26,584 nt of DNA from assembly GCA_002471805.1 (NCBI GenBank), contig DKQR01000108.1:1-26584 (forward strand). Reading direction: 5' to 3'. Source of the DNA: Fidelibacterota bacterium UBA7303. GTDB taxonomy: Bacteria; Fidelibacterota; Marinisomatia; Marinisomatales; UBA1611. Every line of letters begins with the position of its first letter. Within the stretch, counting starts at the first letter, position 1. The notes under the pieces are model-generated. The model was not told where the DNA came from, made no database searches, and saw only the letters and a program-made list of their open reading frames with translations. Below are positions 16,775-24,798 of the stretch, piece by piece. Both the position numbers and the translations under genes were made by a program.

Positions 16775-17898
16775 TATTCTTTGTTCCGTGATACAATGGC
16801 TTCTGCGGCCCGGCCGTAAACGCCGGGCATACCAAGGGTTCTCCGCACAGTATCAAATCCAGTTAACATTTTTTTTCTTTTGGCATTAGAAGTGTCCAGT
16901 AAAGGTTCAACTGCAGCAGCTAGATTTTCTGGAGTCATCTTATTTTGCAGATATTCTGGAACAATAGCGTCATCAGCGATCAGGTTGACTATTGAAGCAT
17001 AGTGAATGTTGATCATAAATTTGGTCAAGAGCCAGGATAACAAAGAAAACTTGTAACATACAACTATAGGCGTTTCTTCCACTGCGCATTCCAGCGTTGC
17101 TGTACCAGAGGATACAATTGCTGCAGTAGCAGAGGTCATTGCTTTACGGGCATTGGGCTCAATTTTAAAATTTTCTGGTATATGATTCAGAGTAATTCCG
17201 GGAGCAGGAGCCACCACGACCTGGAGATTGTCTATTTTATTTTTCAGCAAATCCACTGCTCTAAGGAACACCGGCCAGTGCAGTTCTATTTCCTGCCGGC
17301 GGCTTCCCGGTAATAGTAAAAGAATTGGACAGGAAGCATTGAGACCATGGCGAGTGAAATATTCTTGGGGAGATTCATTAGTATATATTGTTTCCACAAA
17401 AGGATGACCGATATAATTTGTCGGCAGTCCCCGTGATTCATACCATTCCTGCTCAAAAGGGAAAATAGATAAAGCCTGATCAAGAGTAGATTTCATTGTT
17501 TCTACCCTTTTTTCTTTCCAGGCCCAAGACTGGGGTAAAATAAAATAAGTTATAGGGATGTTTAAATGCTGAGTATTTTTTGCCAGTCTGAGATTAAATC
17601 CGGGATAATCAATTAAAACAATACGGTCAGGTTTAGTGCGGGCAATGGTATCCACTGTTTTGCCCATGATCTGCATCATTTTTGGCAAATGTTTTATTAT
17701 TTCGGTGAAACCCATAATTCCCAGATTGTCCGTATGCTCCAGTATCTGCATACCAGAATTTTTCATATTCTCACCCCCATGTCCCATAAATGAGGAATTG
17801 GGATCAATTCTTTTTATGGCAGATATCAGTTTTCCTCCGTGTATGTCGCCGGAGGTCTCCCCGGCGACGAAAAAATACTTTATAGTTTCCTTAGTCAT
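16774..17898 (-). CDS. lpxB: Lipid-A-disaccharide synthase
   Basis: LpxB, a GT19 glycosyltransferase, joins UDP-2,3-diacylglucosamine and lipid X to make the beta-1,6 lipid A disaccharide at the inner membrane. The 374 residues cover the full family length. Motifs include FVAGETSGDIHG (10-21), MGHGGENM near 38-45, GFTEIIKHLP, ILPQSWAWKEKR in the middle, LLLPGSRRQEI, and SSGTATLECAV in the C-terminal nucleotide-binding part. It starts 16 bases after the membrane methyltransferase gene and overlaps the DUF374 gene start as TAATG. If the first gene of this operon is GnnA, the natural LpxB substrate may carry an amide-linked acyl chain at position 3; this is inference. Confidence 0.96.
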   Translation of the reverse strand: MTKETIKYFFVAGETSGDIHGGKLISAIKRIDPNSSFMGHGGENMKNSGMQILEHTDNLGIMGFTEIIKHLPKMMQIMGKTVDTIARTKPDRIVLIDYPGFNLRLAKNTQHLNIPITYFILPQSWAWKEKRVETMKSTLDQALSIFPFEQEWYESRGLPTNYIGHPFVETIYTNESPQEYFTRHGLNASCPILLLLPGSRRQEIELHWPVFLRAVDLLKNKIDNLQVVVAPAPGITLNHIPENFKIEPNARKAMTSATAAIVSSGTATLECAVEETPIVVCYKFSLLSWLLTKFMINIHYASIVNLIADDAIVPEYLQNKMTPENLAAAVEPLLDTSNAKRKKMLTGFDTVRRTLGMPGVYGRAAEAIVSRNKE

Positions 17899-17914
17899 TC
17901 AGTGCAGGCGCTGA

Positions 17915-18505
17915 TTATAATAAAATAGCATCACCAAAGTAAGTTCTGACAAAAATTAAGCTCAGGATGAACACAATGTTTTGCAAAGTACGTTTTTCGG
18001 TGTTGATTGTGTTGGTCAGTGAGGCGGGTATGCGATTATCGGGACCATTCCAGGGAGAAATTCGAGGAATAAAACGGGGCACATTGTTTTTGTATATATC
18101 ATATTCTGTACCAAACAAATCTGCAAGGGTTTCTTCCTCAAGGGAAATTATCATGGCATACTGAATGGCAAAAAAGATTAATACAAGACCGAACAATTCC
18201 CACATAAAAACGCCTCCTGCAATAAAAGTAACGCCCATATAGATAACCATATTACCCAAGTAAAGTGGGTTTCGGGTGTGGGCATAGGGTCCAGATGTAC
18301 ACAGTGAAGGAGCGCCGACTTTCCGGGTACGGGTAATTCCGCCGGCATAGCGAACAGCAAAAAAACGGATATATTCCCCGATGAATACTGATCCAAAACC
18401 AATCCACAGGAAAGGGAACCGGGGTTCTGCGAGATAAAGAAGAATGAATACAATCGGGGCCGGGGTAAAACTTCTATAGGAAAAAAAGAAATTTCTTAAA
18501 TCCAT
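17915..18505 (-). CDS. Isoprenylcysteine carboxyl methyltransferase/phospholipid methyltransferase family membrane protein
   Basis: A multi-pass membrane protein with the ICMT/PEMT-type signature SGPYAHTRNPLYLGN, which in known members binds S-adenosylmethionine, and a second acidic motif EEETLADLFGTEY. About four or five hydrophobic helices are visible. I choose ATG 18505, which overlaps the upstream stop as TGATG and gives 196 residues. A TTG one codon earlier (18508) is possible but unlikely. It sits in the lipid A operon between the Gfo/Idh gene and lpxB, so its methyl acceptor may be an envelope lipid, but nothing in the sequence proves this. The last stretch (about 175-196) is hydrophobic. 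Confidence 0.82.
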   Translation of the reverse strand: MDLRNFFFSYRSFTPAPIVFILLYLAEPRFPFLWIGFGSVFIGEYIRFFAVRYAGGITRTRKVGAPSLCTSGPYAHTRNPLYLGNMVIYMGVTFIAGGVFMWELFGLVLIFFAIQYAMIISLEEETLADLFGTEYDIYKNNVPRFIPRISPWNGPDNRIPASLTNTINTEKRTLQNIVFILSLIFVRTYFGDAILL

Positions 18506-19494
18506 CAATCAATATCTCTAATAATTATTTCCTGTATCTGTAAAGCTATATCGAGCGCATCGCGCCCTGCAAGGCCGCTCACGATTGGTAATTCTTTACC
18601 TTGCACAGATCGAATGAAATTTTTCAATTCCATTTCCAAGGCATCCCCTCCTTTGATAGGAGGCTTATCGTAGATAATGTGACGCTGGCGGCTGTTATAC
18701 TCAAAAGGGGCGGTCTCGAGCGCCTGGGGGTGGTCTTCCACTTTGTCTACAATTTTATATATCTCTGTTAGACCCAGAAGCAAGTCGATGGTAGCATATA
18801 GTTCACGTTGGAATAATTTCAGTTTTCTAACCTTGTCTTTTGCCACCCGGCTGGATACCATACTGGCAACAGTCCCATTTTCAAATCGTATGCGCGCATG
18901 AGCAATATCCACAGAATCCGTTAAAATGGAAAGACCGCTGGCGCGAATTGTTTTTACTGGCGAATCAATCAGTGAAAGTATTATATCAATATCATGAATC
19001 ATCAGGTCTAAAACAACCGGGACGTCAGTTCCACGTGTTCTATACGGAGCCAGCCGTTGGATTTCAACGAATTTTGGCTGAATTTGATAGGGCTGCAGTG
19101 CGCGCAGAGCAGGATTCAGGCGCTCAATATGACCGACTTGAACCAATGCACCCTGTTTCCGGGCTAAAGCAAGTAATTTATCCGCTTCTGAGAGCGTTTT
19201 GGTAATCGGTTTTTCAATGAAAATATGTTTTCCAGCCAGAATACATTCTCCAGCAATGACAGCATGGTGAACAGTTGGAGTTACTATTGATACAGCATCC
19301 ACTTGTTTAAGCAGAGATGCCAATGAAGAAAAAGCACAGGAATTGTATTGTTTTGCAACTTTCTTTGCTTGAGACGGATCAATGTCAAACAAACCGATTA
19401 AATCAGCTTCCTTTATAGATGCGTAGTGTTTTACATGATGCTGTCCTAAATGACCCACACCAACTACACCCACTTTGATGGGATTAATTATCAT
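18505..19494 (-). CDS. Gfo/Idh/MocA family NAD(P)-dependent dehydrogenase, candidate UDP-GlcNAc 3-dehydrogenase (GnnA-like)
   Basis: The 329-residue protein begins with a Rossmann dinucleotide fold, VGVVGVGHLGQHH (8-20). The family EKP motif is at 94-96 (Lys95 catalytic) and DLMIHDID at 163-170 supplies His167. It opens a run with lpxB, a DUF374 acyltransferase and lpxK. In Acidithiobacillus and Leptospira a dehydrogenase of this family, GnnA, oxidises UDP-GlcNAc at C3, and GnnB then aminates it, giving lipid A with amide-linked chains. The context makes GnnA the best guess. No aminotransferase (GnnB) is in this window, so the assignment stays tentative. Another sugar dehydrogenase is the alternative. 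The ATG is preceded by a weak GAAG. Confidence 0.88.
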   Translation of the reverse strand: MIINPIKVGVVGVGHLGQHHVKHYASIKEADLIGLFDIDPSQAKKVAKQYNSCAFSSLASLLKQVDAVSIVTPTVHHAVIAGECILAGKHIFIEKPITKTLSEADKLLALARKQGALVQVGHIERLNPALRALQPYQIQPKFVEIQRLAPYRTRGTDVPVVLDLMIHDIDIILSLIDSPVKTIRASGLSILTDSVDIAHARIRFENGTVASMVSSRVAKDKVRKLKLFQRELYATIDLLLGLTEIYKIVDKVEDHPQALETAPFEYNSRQRHIIYDKPPIKGGDALEMELKNFIRSVQGKELPIVSGLAGRDALDIALQIQEIIIRDID

Positions 19495-19596
19495 TATTTA
19501 CTTCGAAGTTACGGAACAGATATCCGTGGGTAAATGATAGAAAATGGTAGTCCCTTTAATCATAAATGTGCATTACCGTTCACAAATTGAAATCTG

Positions 19597-19619
19597 TTGC
19601 ATTTAAAATCTTGCATTTA
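19597..19619. repeat. Short direct repeat TTGCATTTA in a divergent intergenic region
   Basis: TTGCATTTA occurs at 19597-19605 and again at 19611-19619, 14 bases apart, with a related TGTGCATTA at 19567-19575. They lie between the divergent Gfo/Idh gene and the acidic-tailed membrane protein gene, whose start codons are 179 bases apart. They could be operator half-sites or chance AT-rich repeats. Confidence 0.3.
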
Positions 19620-19673
19620 CGGCTTACTTCCGGCAATTTTACCCGTAATTCGAAATAAGTTTGGAGTGCCAAT

Positions 19674-20354
19674 ATGGCTCACGACATCAAATCTGGGATT
19701 GGCTATATTATCCCCGCGGCTGGCGTCGTCGGCTTTTTTACATCGCTTCTTATAGGGGAACCAATCCTAAGCATTGTTATAGCTGTGGCAGGTATACTGG
19801 TCTGGTTTACCTATATGTTGATCATGGAGTCACCGCTGCCAGCCCCATCTCAATTGGGCAATTTAATCATCTTTTTTGGTGTTTTGCTCACCCTGGGTAT
19901 TTTTATGGCCTTCGGTGTGACGCAGAATATGTTTGGCGGTTTTGAGTTCCGAACAGAAGGTTCTCTTGTTGCACTTATAATCCTTTTCTTTTCAATTTTA
20001 ACGGGCATGCTTTTTCGCAACCAGATCATTGGTGGCCCAACAACTACACAACCAGCAGCAGAGCTAACAGACTCGGATCGTGAGTGGGTTAAAAAAGCTT
20101 TGGAGGAGAATGTAGACTCAGAAAATGGGAAAACCGAACCGAAGGTAATTGTTGTCAAACAGGAAATATCTGAAAAAGAAGTGGTTCAAGAAAACAAAAA
20201 GGAAGAAAAACCAGAAACTGCCTCTCCGGACCACTCTGGGATGATGAATAATCCTTATTATGCTTATCCGCCGCCGGGTTATTATTATGGAGAGGAATAT
20301 GACGATGAATATGAAGAAGACTGGGAAGATGAAAATGATGATGAAGAGGAATAA
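19674..20354 (+). CDS. Four-helix membrane protein with Tyr/Pro patch and very acidic C-terminal tail (unknown)
   Basis: I do not recognise this 226-residue protein. Hydrophobic segments at about 10-28, 31-50, 61-82 and 96-113 suggest four membrane helices. A charged linker follows (about 128-185, with mixed Lys/Glu and coiled-coil-like spacing), then a Tyr/Pro-rich patch (195-206). The last 20 residues are extremely acidic: 16 of 20 are Asp or Glu. A good ribosome-binding site, GGAG at 19663-19666, sits about 7 bases before the ATG. It is a single-gene transcription unit, divergent from the lipid A operon and ended by a strong terminator. The tail could bind cations or basic partners, but no function can be assigned. 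Confidence 0.82.
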   Translation: MAHDIKSGIGYIIPAAGVVGFFTSLLIGEPILSIVIAVAGILVWFTYMLIMESPLPAPSQLGNLIIFFGVLLTLGIFMAFGVTQNMFGGFEFRTEGSLVALIILFFSILTGMLFRNQIIGGPTTTQPAAELTDSDREWVKKALEENVDSENGKTEPKVIVVKQEISEKEVVQENKKEEKPETASPDHSGMMNNPYYAYPPPGYYYGEEYDDEYEEDWEDENDDEEE

Positions 20355-20376
20355 AATATTTAAATAAAGCTAAGTC

Positions 20377-20403
20377 AAAAGGGCAGATTTTCTGCCCTTT
20401 TTT
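20377..20403 (+). terminator. Rho-independent terminator after the acidic-tailed membrane protein
   Basis: GGGCAGA (20381-20387), a three-base loop and TCTGCCC (20391-20397) form a perfect 7-bp stem, extended by flanking A/T pairs and followed by six T. It lies about 25 bases after the stop. The minus strand also shows four T after the stem, so it may end ychF transcription too. Confidence 0.85.
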
Positions 20404-20490
20404 GTTCCTGATGGAAAGGTTTCTTGCAAGATATCTAATGATCGCGTTCCCAGGAAAGTTGCTGCTCTTATAAAAACCGTATTTCAGCGA

Positions 20491-21591
20491 CTACACATTG
20501 AAATGAAAATAAATGCAATCGCCTTCGTCTACTGCATAGTCACAGCCCTGTAATTTGGCCAGACCAGTTTCTTTCACAGCTTTTTCAGAACCCAGCCGTA
20601 CAAGGTCATTGTATTTAAATACTTCTGCTTTGATAAAACCGCGTTGAAAATCGGTGTGAACCTGGCCGGCTGCTTCAAGAGCTGAGGATCCCTGTTTGAT
20701 GGTCCAAGCACGGACTTCTATCGGTCCGCCGGTGAAAAATGTTTTCAGGTTCAAAAGACGAAAACCGATATGGATCAATTTATGTAAACCTGGTTCAGAT
20801 AAATTATATTCTTCCAAAAACATCCCCTTCTCGTCATTGGATAAAACAGCTATTTCCTGTTCCAGTTTTCCGCAGAGACGAATTGCCAGGTTGCCTTCTT
20901 TTTCAGCGAAGTCTACTAGCTGCTGCTCCATTTCCCCGCGATTGTTGTGGGTTATTTCTGTGTCGTCCACATTGGCGACATAAAGAATTGGTTTTTGGGT
21001 AAGTAAGTGTAATGAACGAATAATAGTAGATTCTTCCCCATGGGTTTCAAAAGTCCGTGCACGGTGTCCATTGTTGCAGTGCTCCAATAATCGCGTTATA
21101 ATATCCAATTCTTTTTTTGCATTCTTATCACCTGATTTTGCAGCCTTATCGGCTTTTGACCGCCGTTTTACTATTGTTTCAATATCGGCCAGAAGCAGCT
21201 CCATTTCAATCAGTTCTGCATCTCGTACAGGATTTACGTTTCCTTCTACATGAATCACATCACTATCCTTGAAGCATCGCACCACATGAATAATTGCCGC
21301 TACTTGTCGAATCTGACCTAAGAACTGGTTGCCCAACCCTTCGCCCCTGCTGGCGCCGGAAACTAAACCGGCAATATCGATGAATTCAACAACTGCCGGG
21401 GTTACTTTGTCTGGTTTATAAATTTCTGCGAGTTTTTCTAGGCGCGAGTCCGGGAGTTCCACGATTCCCAGATGAGGATCGATGGTACAAAACGGATAGT
21501 TTTCAGCTGGAACGCTGGATTTTGTAAGAGCATTAAATAAAGTGGATTTACCTACGTTGGGTAATCCAACAATTCCGCATTGCAGTGCCAT
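20491..21591 (-). CDS. ychF: Ribosome-binding ATPase YchF (Obg-like GTPase family)
   Basis: A conserved cytosolic P-loop ATPase that binds ribosomes and is linked to stress responses and translation. The 366 residues are near the usual 363-365. The P-loop GLPNVGKS is at 9-16, followed by NYPFCTIDP (31-39) and the G3 motif DIAGLV (72-77). NVDD replaces the NKxD guanine-specificity motif, as in other YchF proteins that prefer ATP. The C-terminal TGS domain ends with a typical DEGDCIYFHFNV. It starts 17 bases downstream of fabA on the same strand and probably shares its transcript. Confidence 0.97.
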   Translation of the reverse strand: MALQCGIVGLPNVGKSTLFNALTKSSVPAENYPFCTIDPHLGIVELPDSRLEKLAEIYKPDKVTPAVVEFIDIAGLVSGASRGEGLGNQFLGQIRQVAAIIHVVRCFKDSDVIHVEGNVNPVRDAELIEMELLLADIETIVKRRSKADKAAKSGDKNAKKELDIITRLLEHCNNGHRARTFETHGEESTIIRSLHLLTQKPILYVANVDDTEITHNNRGEMEQQLVDFAEKEGNLAIRLCGKLEQEIAVLSNDEKGMFLEEYNLSEPGLHKLIHIGFRLLNLKTFFTGGPIEVRAWTIKQGSSALEAAGQVHTDFQRGFIKAEVFKYNDLVRLGSEKAVKETGLAKLQGCDYAVDEGDCIYFHFNV

Positions 21592-21608
21592 GTGTACTTA
21601 TGATGAAA

Positions 21609-22154
21609 TTAAAATGTATCTGAAGTTGGATCCCCGCCAAAATCGTATATCAAATTATCAAACAGGCCTACTTGAAGTCCCTTAGCGGTATATATTATTT
21701 TATCATTGACGTGCAGTTCACCATCACCCCAGATCATGGGTACGGGTTTATTGATAATTTTTTTCACGTCGATTATGTAAGTAATCACATCATGGTAAGG
21801 ACGAACCTGACCCTTGAATTTTACATTGCCCACTCCCAGGGCCCGGCCTCTGCCTGTGCACCCACTCCAGGTAAGAAAAAAGCCAATTAGTTGCCACATG
21901 CCATCCAGACCCAGACAGCCGGGCATTACGGGATCGCCTATGAAATGTGAATGAAAAAACCAATTCTTTTCATTGATATCAAGTTCAGCATTGACCAGTC
22001 CCTTATCATATTTGCCTCCATCCATTGTAATGGTAGTGATCCGGTCTGCCATGAGCAGAGGATCTGTAGGCAACTTGCTATGCTTTATTCCAAAAAGCTC
22101 TCCGGCAGCACATTGTAAAAGCTCTTCCCGGGTGTATGAATTTTTTTGTTTCAT
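21609..22154 (-). CDS. fabA: 3-hydroxyacyl-ACP dehydratase/isomerase, FabA type
   Basis: FabA dehydrates beta-hydroxyacyl-ACP and, in classic members, isomerises trans-2- to cis-3-decenoyl-ACP to start unsaturated fatty acids. The 181 residues align from memory with E. coli FabA (172). Conserved motifs are YTREELL near the N-terminus, FFHSHFIGDPVMPGCLGLD (67-84) and GRALGVGNVKF. The catalytic pair is His70 and Asp84, with the usual Gly-Asp-Pro turn. The C-terminus is about ten residues longer than in E. coli. It is divergent from a FabI/FabL-like reductase gene, with 130 bases between the starts, and ychF follows on the same strand. FabA usually works with FabB, which is not in this window, so isomerase activity is inferred rather than shown. 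Confidence 0.93.
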   Translation of the reverse strand: MKQKNSYTREELLQCAAGELFGIKHSKLPTDPLLMADRITTITMDGGKYDKGLVNAELDINEKNWFFHSHFIGDPVMPGCLGLDGMWQLIGFFLTWSGCTGRGRALGVGNVKFKGQVRPYHDVITYIIDVKKIINKPVPMIWGDGELHVNDKIIYTAKGLQVGLFDNLIYDFGGDPTSDTF

Positions 22155-22273
22155 ATAAAATCGATTGTTTCCTGCATTATTAGATAGTGAGAGTACAAAA
22201 AATATATGATAGAAAGAACTGCCTTTTCGTTCTCCATTCTTGAATTGAATTCCGGTAAATTATTTTCTTAAAA

Positions 22274-22279
22274 GAGGAG
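22274..22279 (+). promoter_or_regulatory. Strong Shine-Dalgarno for the FabI/FabL-like reductase
   Basis: GAGGAG five bases before ATG 22285 is the best ribosome-binding site in the window and fixes this start. Most neighbouring genes, including the divergent fabA, have no visible site, so this gene is probably translated efficiently. Confidence 0.75.
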
Positions 22280-22284
22280 CAAAA

Positions 22285-23067
22285 ATGTCGGATTGGGTAT
22301 TGATACTTGGTGCATCTACGGGCCATGGCGGTGCAACTGCGAAACGTCTTGCAAAAGATGGTTATGGTATTATCGGTTTTCATTTTGACCGGGGCGAAAC
22401 AAAAAAAGAAGCAGAAAAAACTATTTCTGAAGTCACGGAACTTAGTAGCGGCCGGGCTATTTACTGGAATATCAACGCGGCGGCGGAAGAAACCATGGAA
22501 AAATATATCCCGGAAATAAAAGAAATCACCGCCGGAGCACCATTAAAACTTTTATTACATTCTATCGCATTTGGCACCACGACAAATTTTTTTGGTGAAA
22601 AACCCGTTACAAAACGCCAAATGGATATGACCGTGCATGTTATGGGGAATTCCCTGCTTTACTGGACACAAAAACTGTATGGTGCCCAGCTCCTGGCAGC
22701 CGGTTCTAGAATTATAGGTTTAACCAGTGAAGGGAATTATGTTGCCATGGAAGGTTATGGCCCGGTAAGTGTAGCCAAGGTTGCCATGGAAGCAATCATT
22801 CGTCAAATTGGCTGGGAACTGGGAGTGGTTGGAATCACTGCCAATGCAATCCAGGCTGGTGTAACGCCTACGCGGGCGCTAACAAAAATCACTGAGAGCT
22901 GGGAAGAATGGGTTCAAAAAACTAAAAAACGAAATCCCTTGGGCAGAACTACCACTCCGGAGGATGTTGCTGGCACCATCGCAATGCTTTTACAGCCAGA
23001 AGCTGATTTTATCAATTGTTCGATTATTTATTGTGATGGTGGTGAACACCGCTCGGGAACACTTTAG
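22285..23067 (+). CDS. FabI/FabL-like SDR enoyl-ACP reductase (probable)
   Basis: A 260-residue short-chain dehydrogenase/reductase. The N-terminal cofactor motif is the classical GASTGHG (9-15) rather than the FabI-type glycine motif. LLHSIAFG (90-97) and the active pair Tyr158-x6-Lys165 are FabI/FabL features, since ordinary SDRs have Tyr-x3-Lys. The second FabI tyrosine, ten residues before, is Ser148 here. NAIQAG (187-192) matches the FabI segment before the substrate loop. The C-terminus has the usual DGG (251-253). Divergence from fabA supports a role in the last reduction step of fatty-acid elongation. Another SDR role cannot be excluded. A strong ribosome-binding site precedes the ATG. 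Confidence 0.85.
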   Translation: MSDWVLILGASTGHGGATAKRLAKDGYGIIGFHFDRGETKKEAEKTISEVTELSSGRAIYWNINAAAEETMEKYIPEIKEITAGAPLKLLLHSIAFGTTTNFFGEKPVTKRQMDMTVHVMGNSLLYWTQKLYGAQLLAAGSRIIGLTSEGNYVAMEGYGPVSVAKVAMEAIIRQIGWELGVVGITANAIQAGVTPTRALTKITESWEEWVQKTKKRNPLGRTTTPEDVAGTIAMLLQPEADFINCSIIYCDGGEHRSGTL

Positions 23068-23102
23068 CAATCAATAAATAAGAAAAAATCAAGCCAAGGG
23101 AA

Positions 23103-23483
23103 TCAGGAATCTATCCTTAAAGCAAGTTTCTGTTCAATAAGCTGGACCAGATCATGACTGTCTTTATTGGGCTGCACTTCAAAACTGGTTCTTGCTTCAT
23201 TTAAAGCATATTCCCACCAGCCCTTTTTTGTATAAGCGATCGCCAGTTTAAAATGGGCTTTCCCCAAAATACCAAATTCCTCTCTGGTGAGTTCGCTTTC
23301 ATTCCCGGAATACGTTCGGGCCACTTCACGGTATTCCACAATGGCTTCGTCAATTAAACCTTTGTTTAAATACCAATTTCCCAGGTTCAAATGTCTTGCA
23401 GGATCTTCCTTACAGGCACCTAAAACCAATACTAAGCAGAGAATAAAGATAGATTTTATATGTTGGTGCGTAAAATTCATCAT
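23103..23483 (-). CDS. Small TPR-like lipoprotein
   Basis: A predicted lipoprotein, anchored by a lipidated cysteine, with TPR-like helix pairs. I choose the ATG at 23483 (126 residues) because it puts the lipobox VLGAC about 24 residues from the start, a normal signal length. The open frame extends upstream to ATG 23537 (144 residues), which would overlap the MFS gene end by 17 bases and give an unusually long leader; ATG 23510 is a third choice. After the Cys, the ARHLNLGNWYLNKGLIDEA and FKLAIAYTKKGWWEYALNEA stretches fit two TPR units. Its partner is unknown. TPR lipoproteins often act as scaffolds in outer-membrane assembly or trafficking. Confidence 0.78.
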   Translation of the reverse strand: MMNFTHQHIKSIFILCLVLVLGACKEDPARHLNLGNWYLNKGLIDEAIVEYREVARTYSGNESELTREEFGILGKAHFKLAIAYTKKGWWEYALNEARTSFEVQPNKDSHDLVQLIEQKLALRIDS

Positions 23484-23520
23484 ATGAGAGCGAGAATTTT
23501 CAGGATTCATCAATGGAAAA

Positions 23521-24798
23521 TCAAGAAGAAAATCCATCTACGTAAATAGCGGGTTCCTTGCTGTGCCGTGGGTCCTGCACCAGAAAATGGAGCAGAATAA
23601 TGCTAAACAACAGACAGCCCCCCAAAATATTTAATACAAGGGAATAATTATTTTGCTGTACCAAAAACCCGATGCCCGCCAGAAACAATACCACGAAAGG
23701 TGCCATGAATGAATCAATTATCGCCATATATGTTTTGGTGTCCCGTTCTTCTGCAAAATCATATACCAGATTCATTGCTGAAGGCATGAATGCTCCCTGT
23801 CCGGCGCCGATGGCCATAAAAATTCCATATACCCAATACATGTTCTGAGCGTTTATGGCCAGTATGACCGCTGAAAAATGAGTGACATAGGCGATCATCA
23901 TCCCTGATTTATGTCCCCATCGATCACCCAGTTTCCCAACCAGATAACTTGTGGTCCCAGAAGCGATTACGTTTAAAACAGTGAAAATACCAACCTCACT
24001 GATATCAAAGTTAAATTTGTTCTGACAGTAAACCGCATATAGCCCCATGCCGGGCAGAGAGGCACAGAAAAAAATCCTGGATAATAGATACTTTTGGAAA
24101 TTTCTGTGGCCGGTCACTATTTGTTTGGTTTCTATGATAAAATCTTTAATCGTTCTGTGTCGGTATATATTTGTTGCGGGCTTTACGCGGTAAAACCAGA
24201 AAACCAACGTGCCGAGAGTGATACTTACAAAAAGAACTATAAACCCAATCCCAAAATTTTTAGGGAATGGAATGTCGCTATTCAGCAATACTCTTAATGC
24301 GATGCCGCCAATAAAACTGCCAATGCTGTTAAAAGCAAATCCTAGCCCAAAAAACCTTCCCCGCTCGGATATCAGTGTGGTTTTATTTAAAAACTCTGCC
24401 CAGATAGGTACAACTATGCCAATAGATAAACCATAGAGTAAAAAATAGACAAAATATATTATCCAGGCAGGTTGCAGATTGCTGATATTGACCCAGGTAA
24501 AAGTAAACCCCATCAGAAACAAAACAACTAAAATCAAACAATGTACCAGTATCACTGCCCGTTTGATATTATGAATGTTCCTGCCTAAAGCGGCAATGGC
24601 CAGCATGGGCAAAGCAATGAGGATATTAAATAATCCTGCAGAAGACATGGCAATACTTTCCGGTGCGCCAAGGGTCCTTAAAAAAAGGGGAACCACGGCA
24701 TAAATAGTGTGGAAAGCAATACCGAAACCCCAGAAGAATTCATGCACCAGGTTGTATCTCAAATTATGATGATGGTCTTTTAGTGTAAACTCATACAT
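23521..24798 (-). CDS. MFS transporter
   Basis: A 425-residue inner-membrane carrier with about twelve hydrophobic helices, as in the major facilitator superfamily. A loop motif resembling the MFS signature, GKLGDRWGHKSGM, is in the second half; in the first half the equivalent loop is only weakly conserved (LGRNIHNIKRA). The N-terminus is hydrophilic with a His-rich DHHHNLR. Substrate cannot be told from sequence. It overlaps the DMT transporter gene by 8 bases upstream, and the lipoprotein gene follows closely, so the three probably form one transcript. Confidence 0.88.
   Translation of the reverse strand: MYEFTLKDHHHNLRYNLVHEFFWGFGIAFHTIYAVVPLFLRTLGAPESIAMSSAGLFNILIALPMLAIAALGRNIHNIKRAVILVHCLILVVLFLMGFTFTWVNISNLQPAWIIYFVYFLLYGLSIGIVVPIWAEFLNKTTLISERGRFFGLGFAFNSIGSFIGGIALRVLLNSDIPFPKNFGIGFIVLFVSITLGTLVFWFYRVKPATNIYRHRTIKDFIIETKQIVTGHRNFQKYLLSRIFFCASLPGMGLYAVYCQNKFNFDISEVGIFTVLNVIASGTTSYLVGKLGDRWGHKSGMMIAYVTHFSAVILAINAQNMYWVYGIFMAIGAGQGAFMPSAMNLVYDFAEERDTKTYMAIIDSFMAPFVVLFLAGIGFLVQQNNYSLVLNILGGCLLFSIILLHFLVQDPRHSKEPAIYVDGFSS

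Noticed and set aside
23068..23102. Possible terminator with a T-run between the reductase and the lipoprotein gene
   Set aside because: A six-base T tract exists on the minus strand, but the CCTTGG sequence before it cannot form a stem with a loop.
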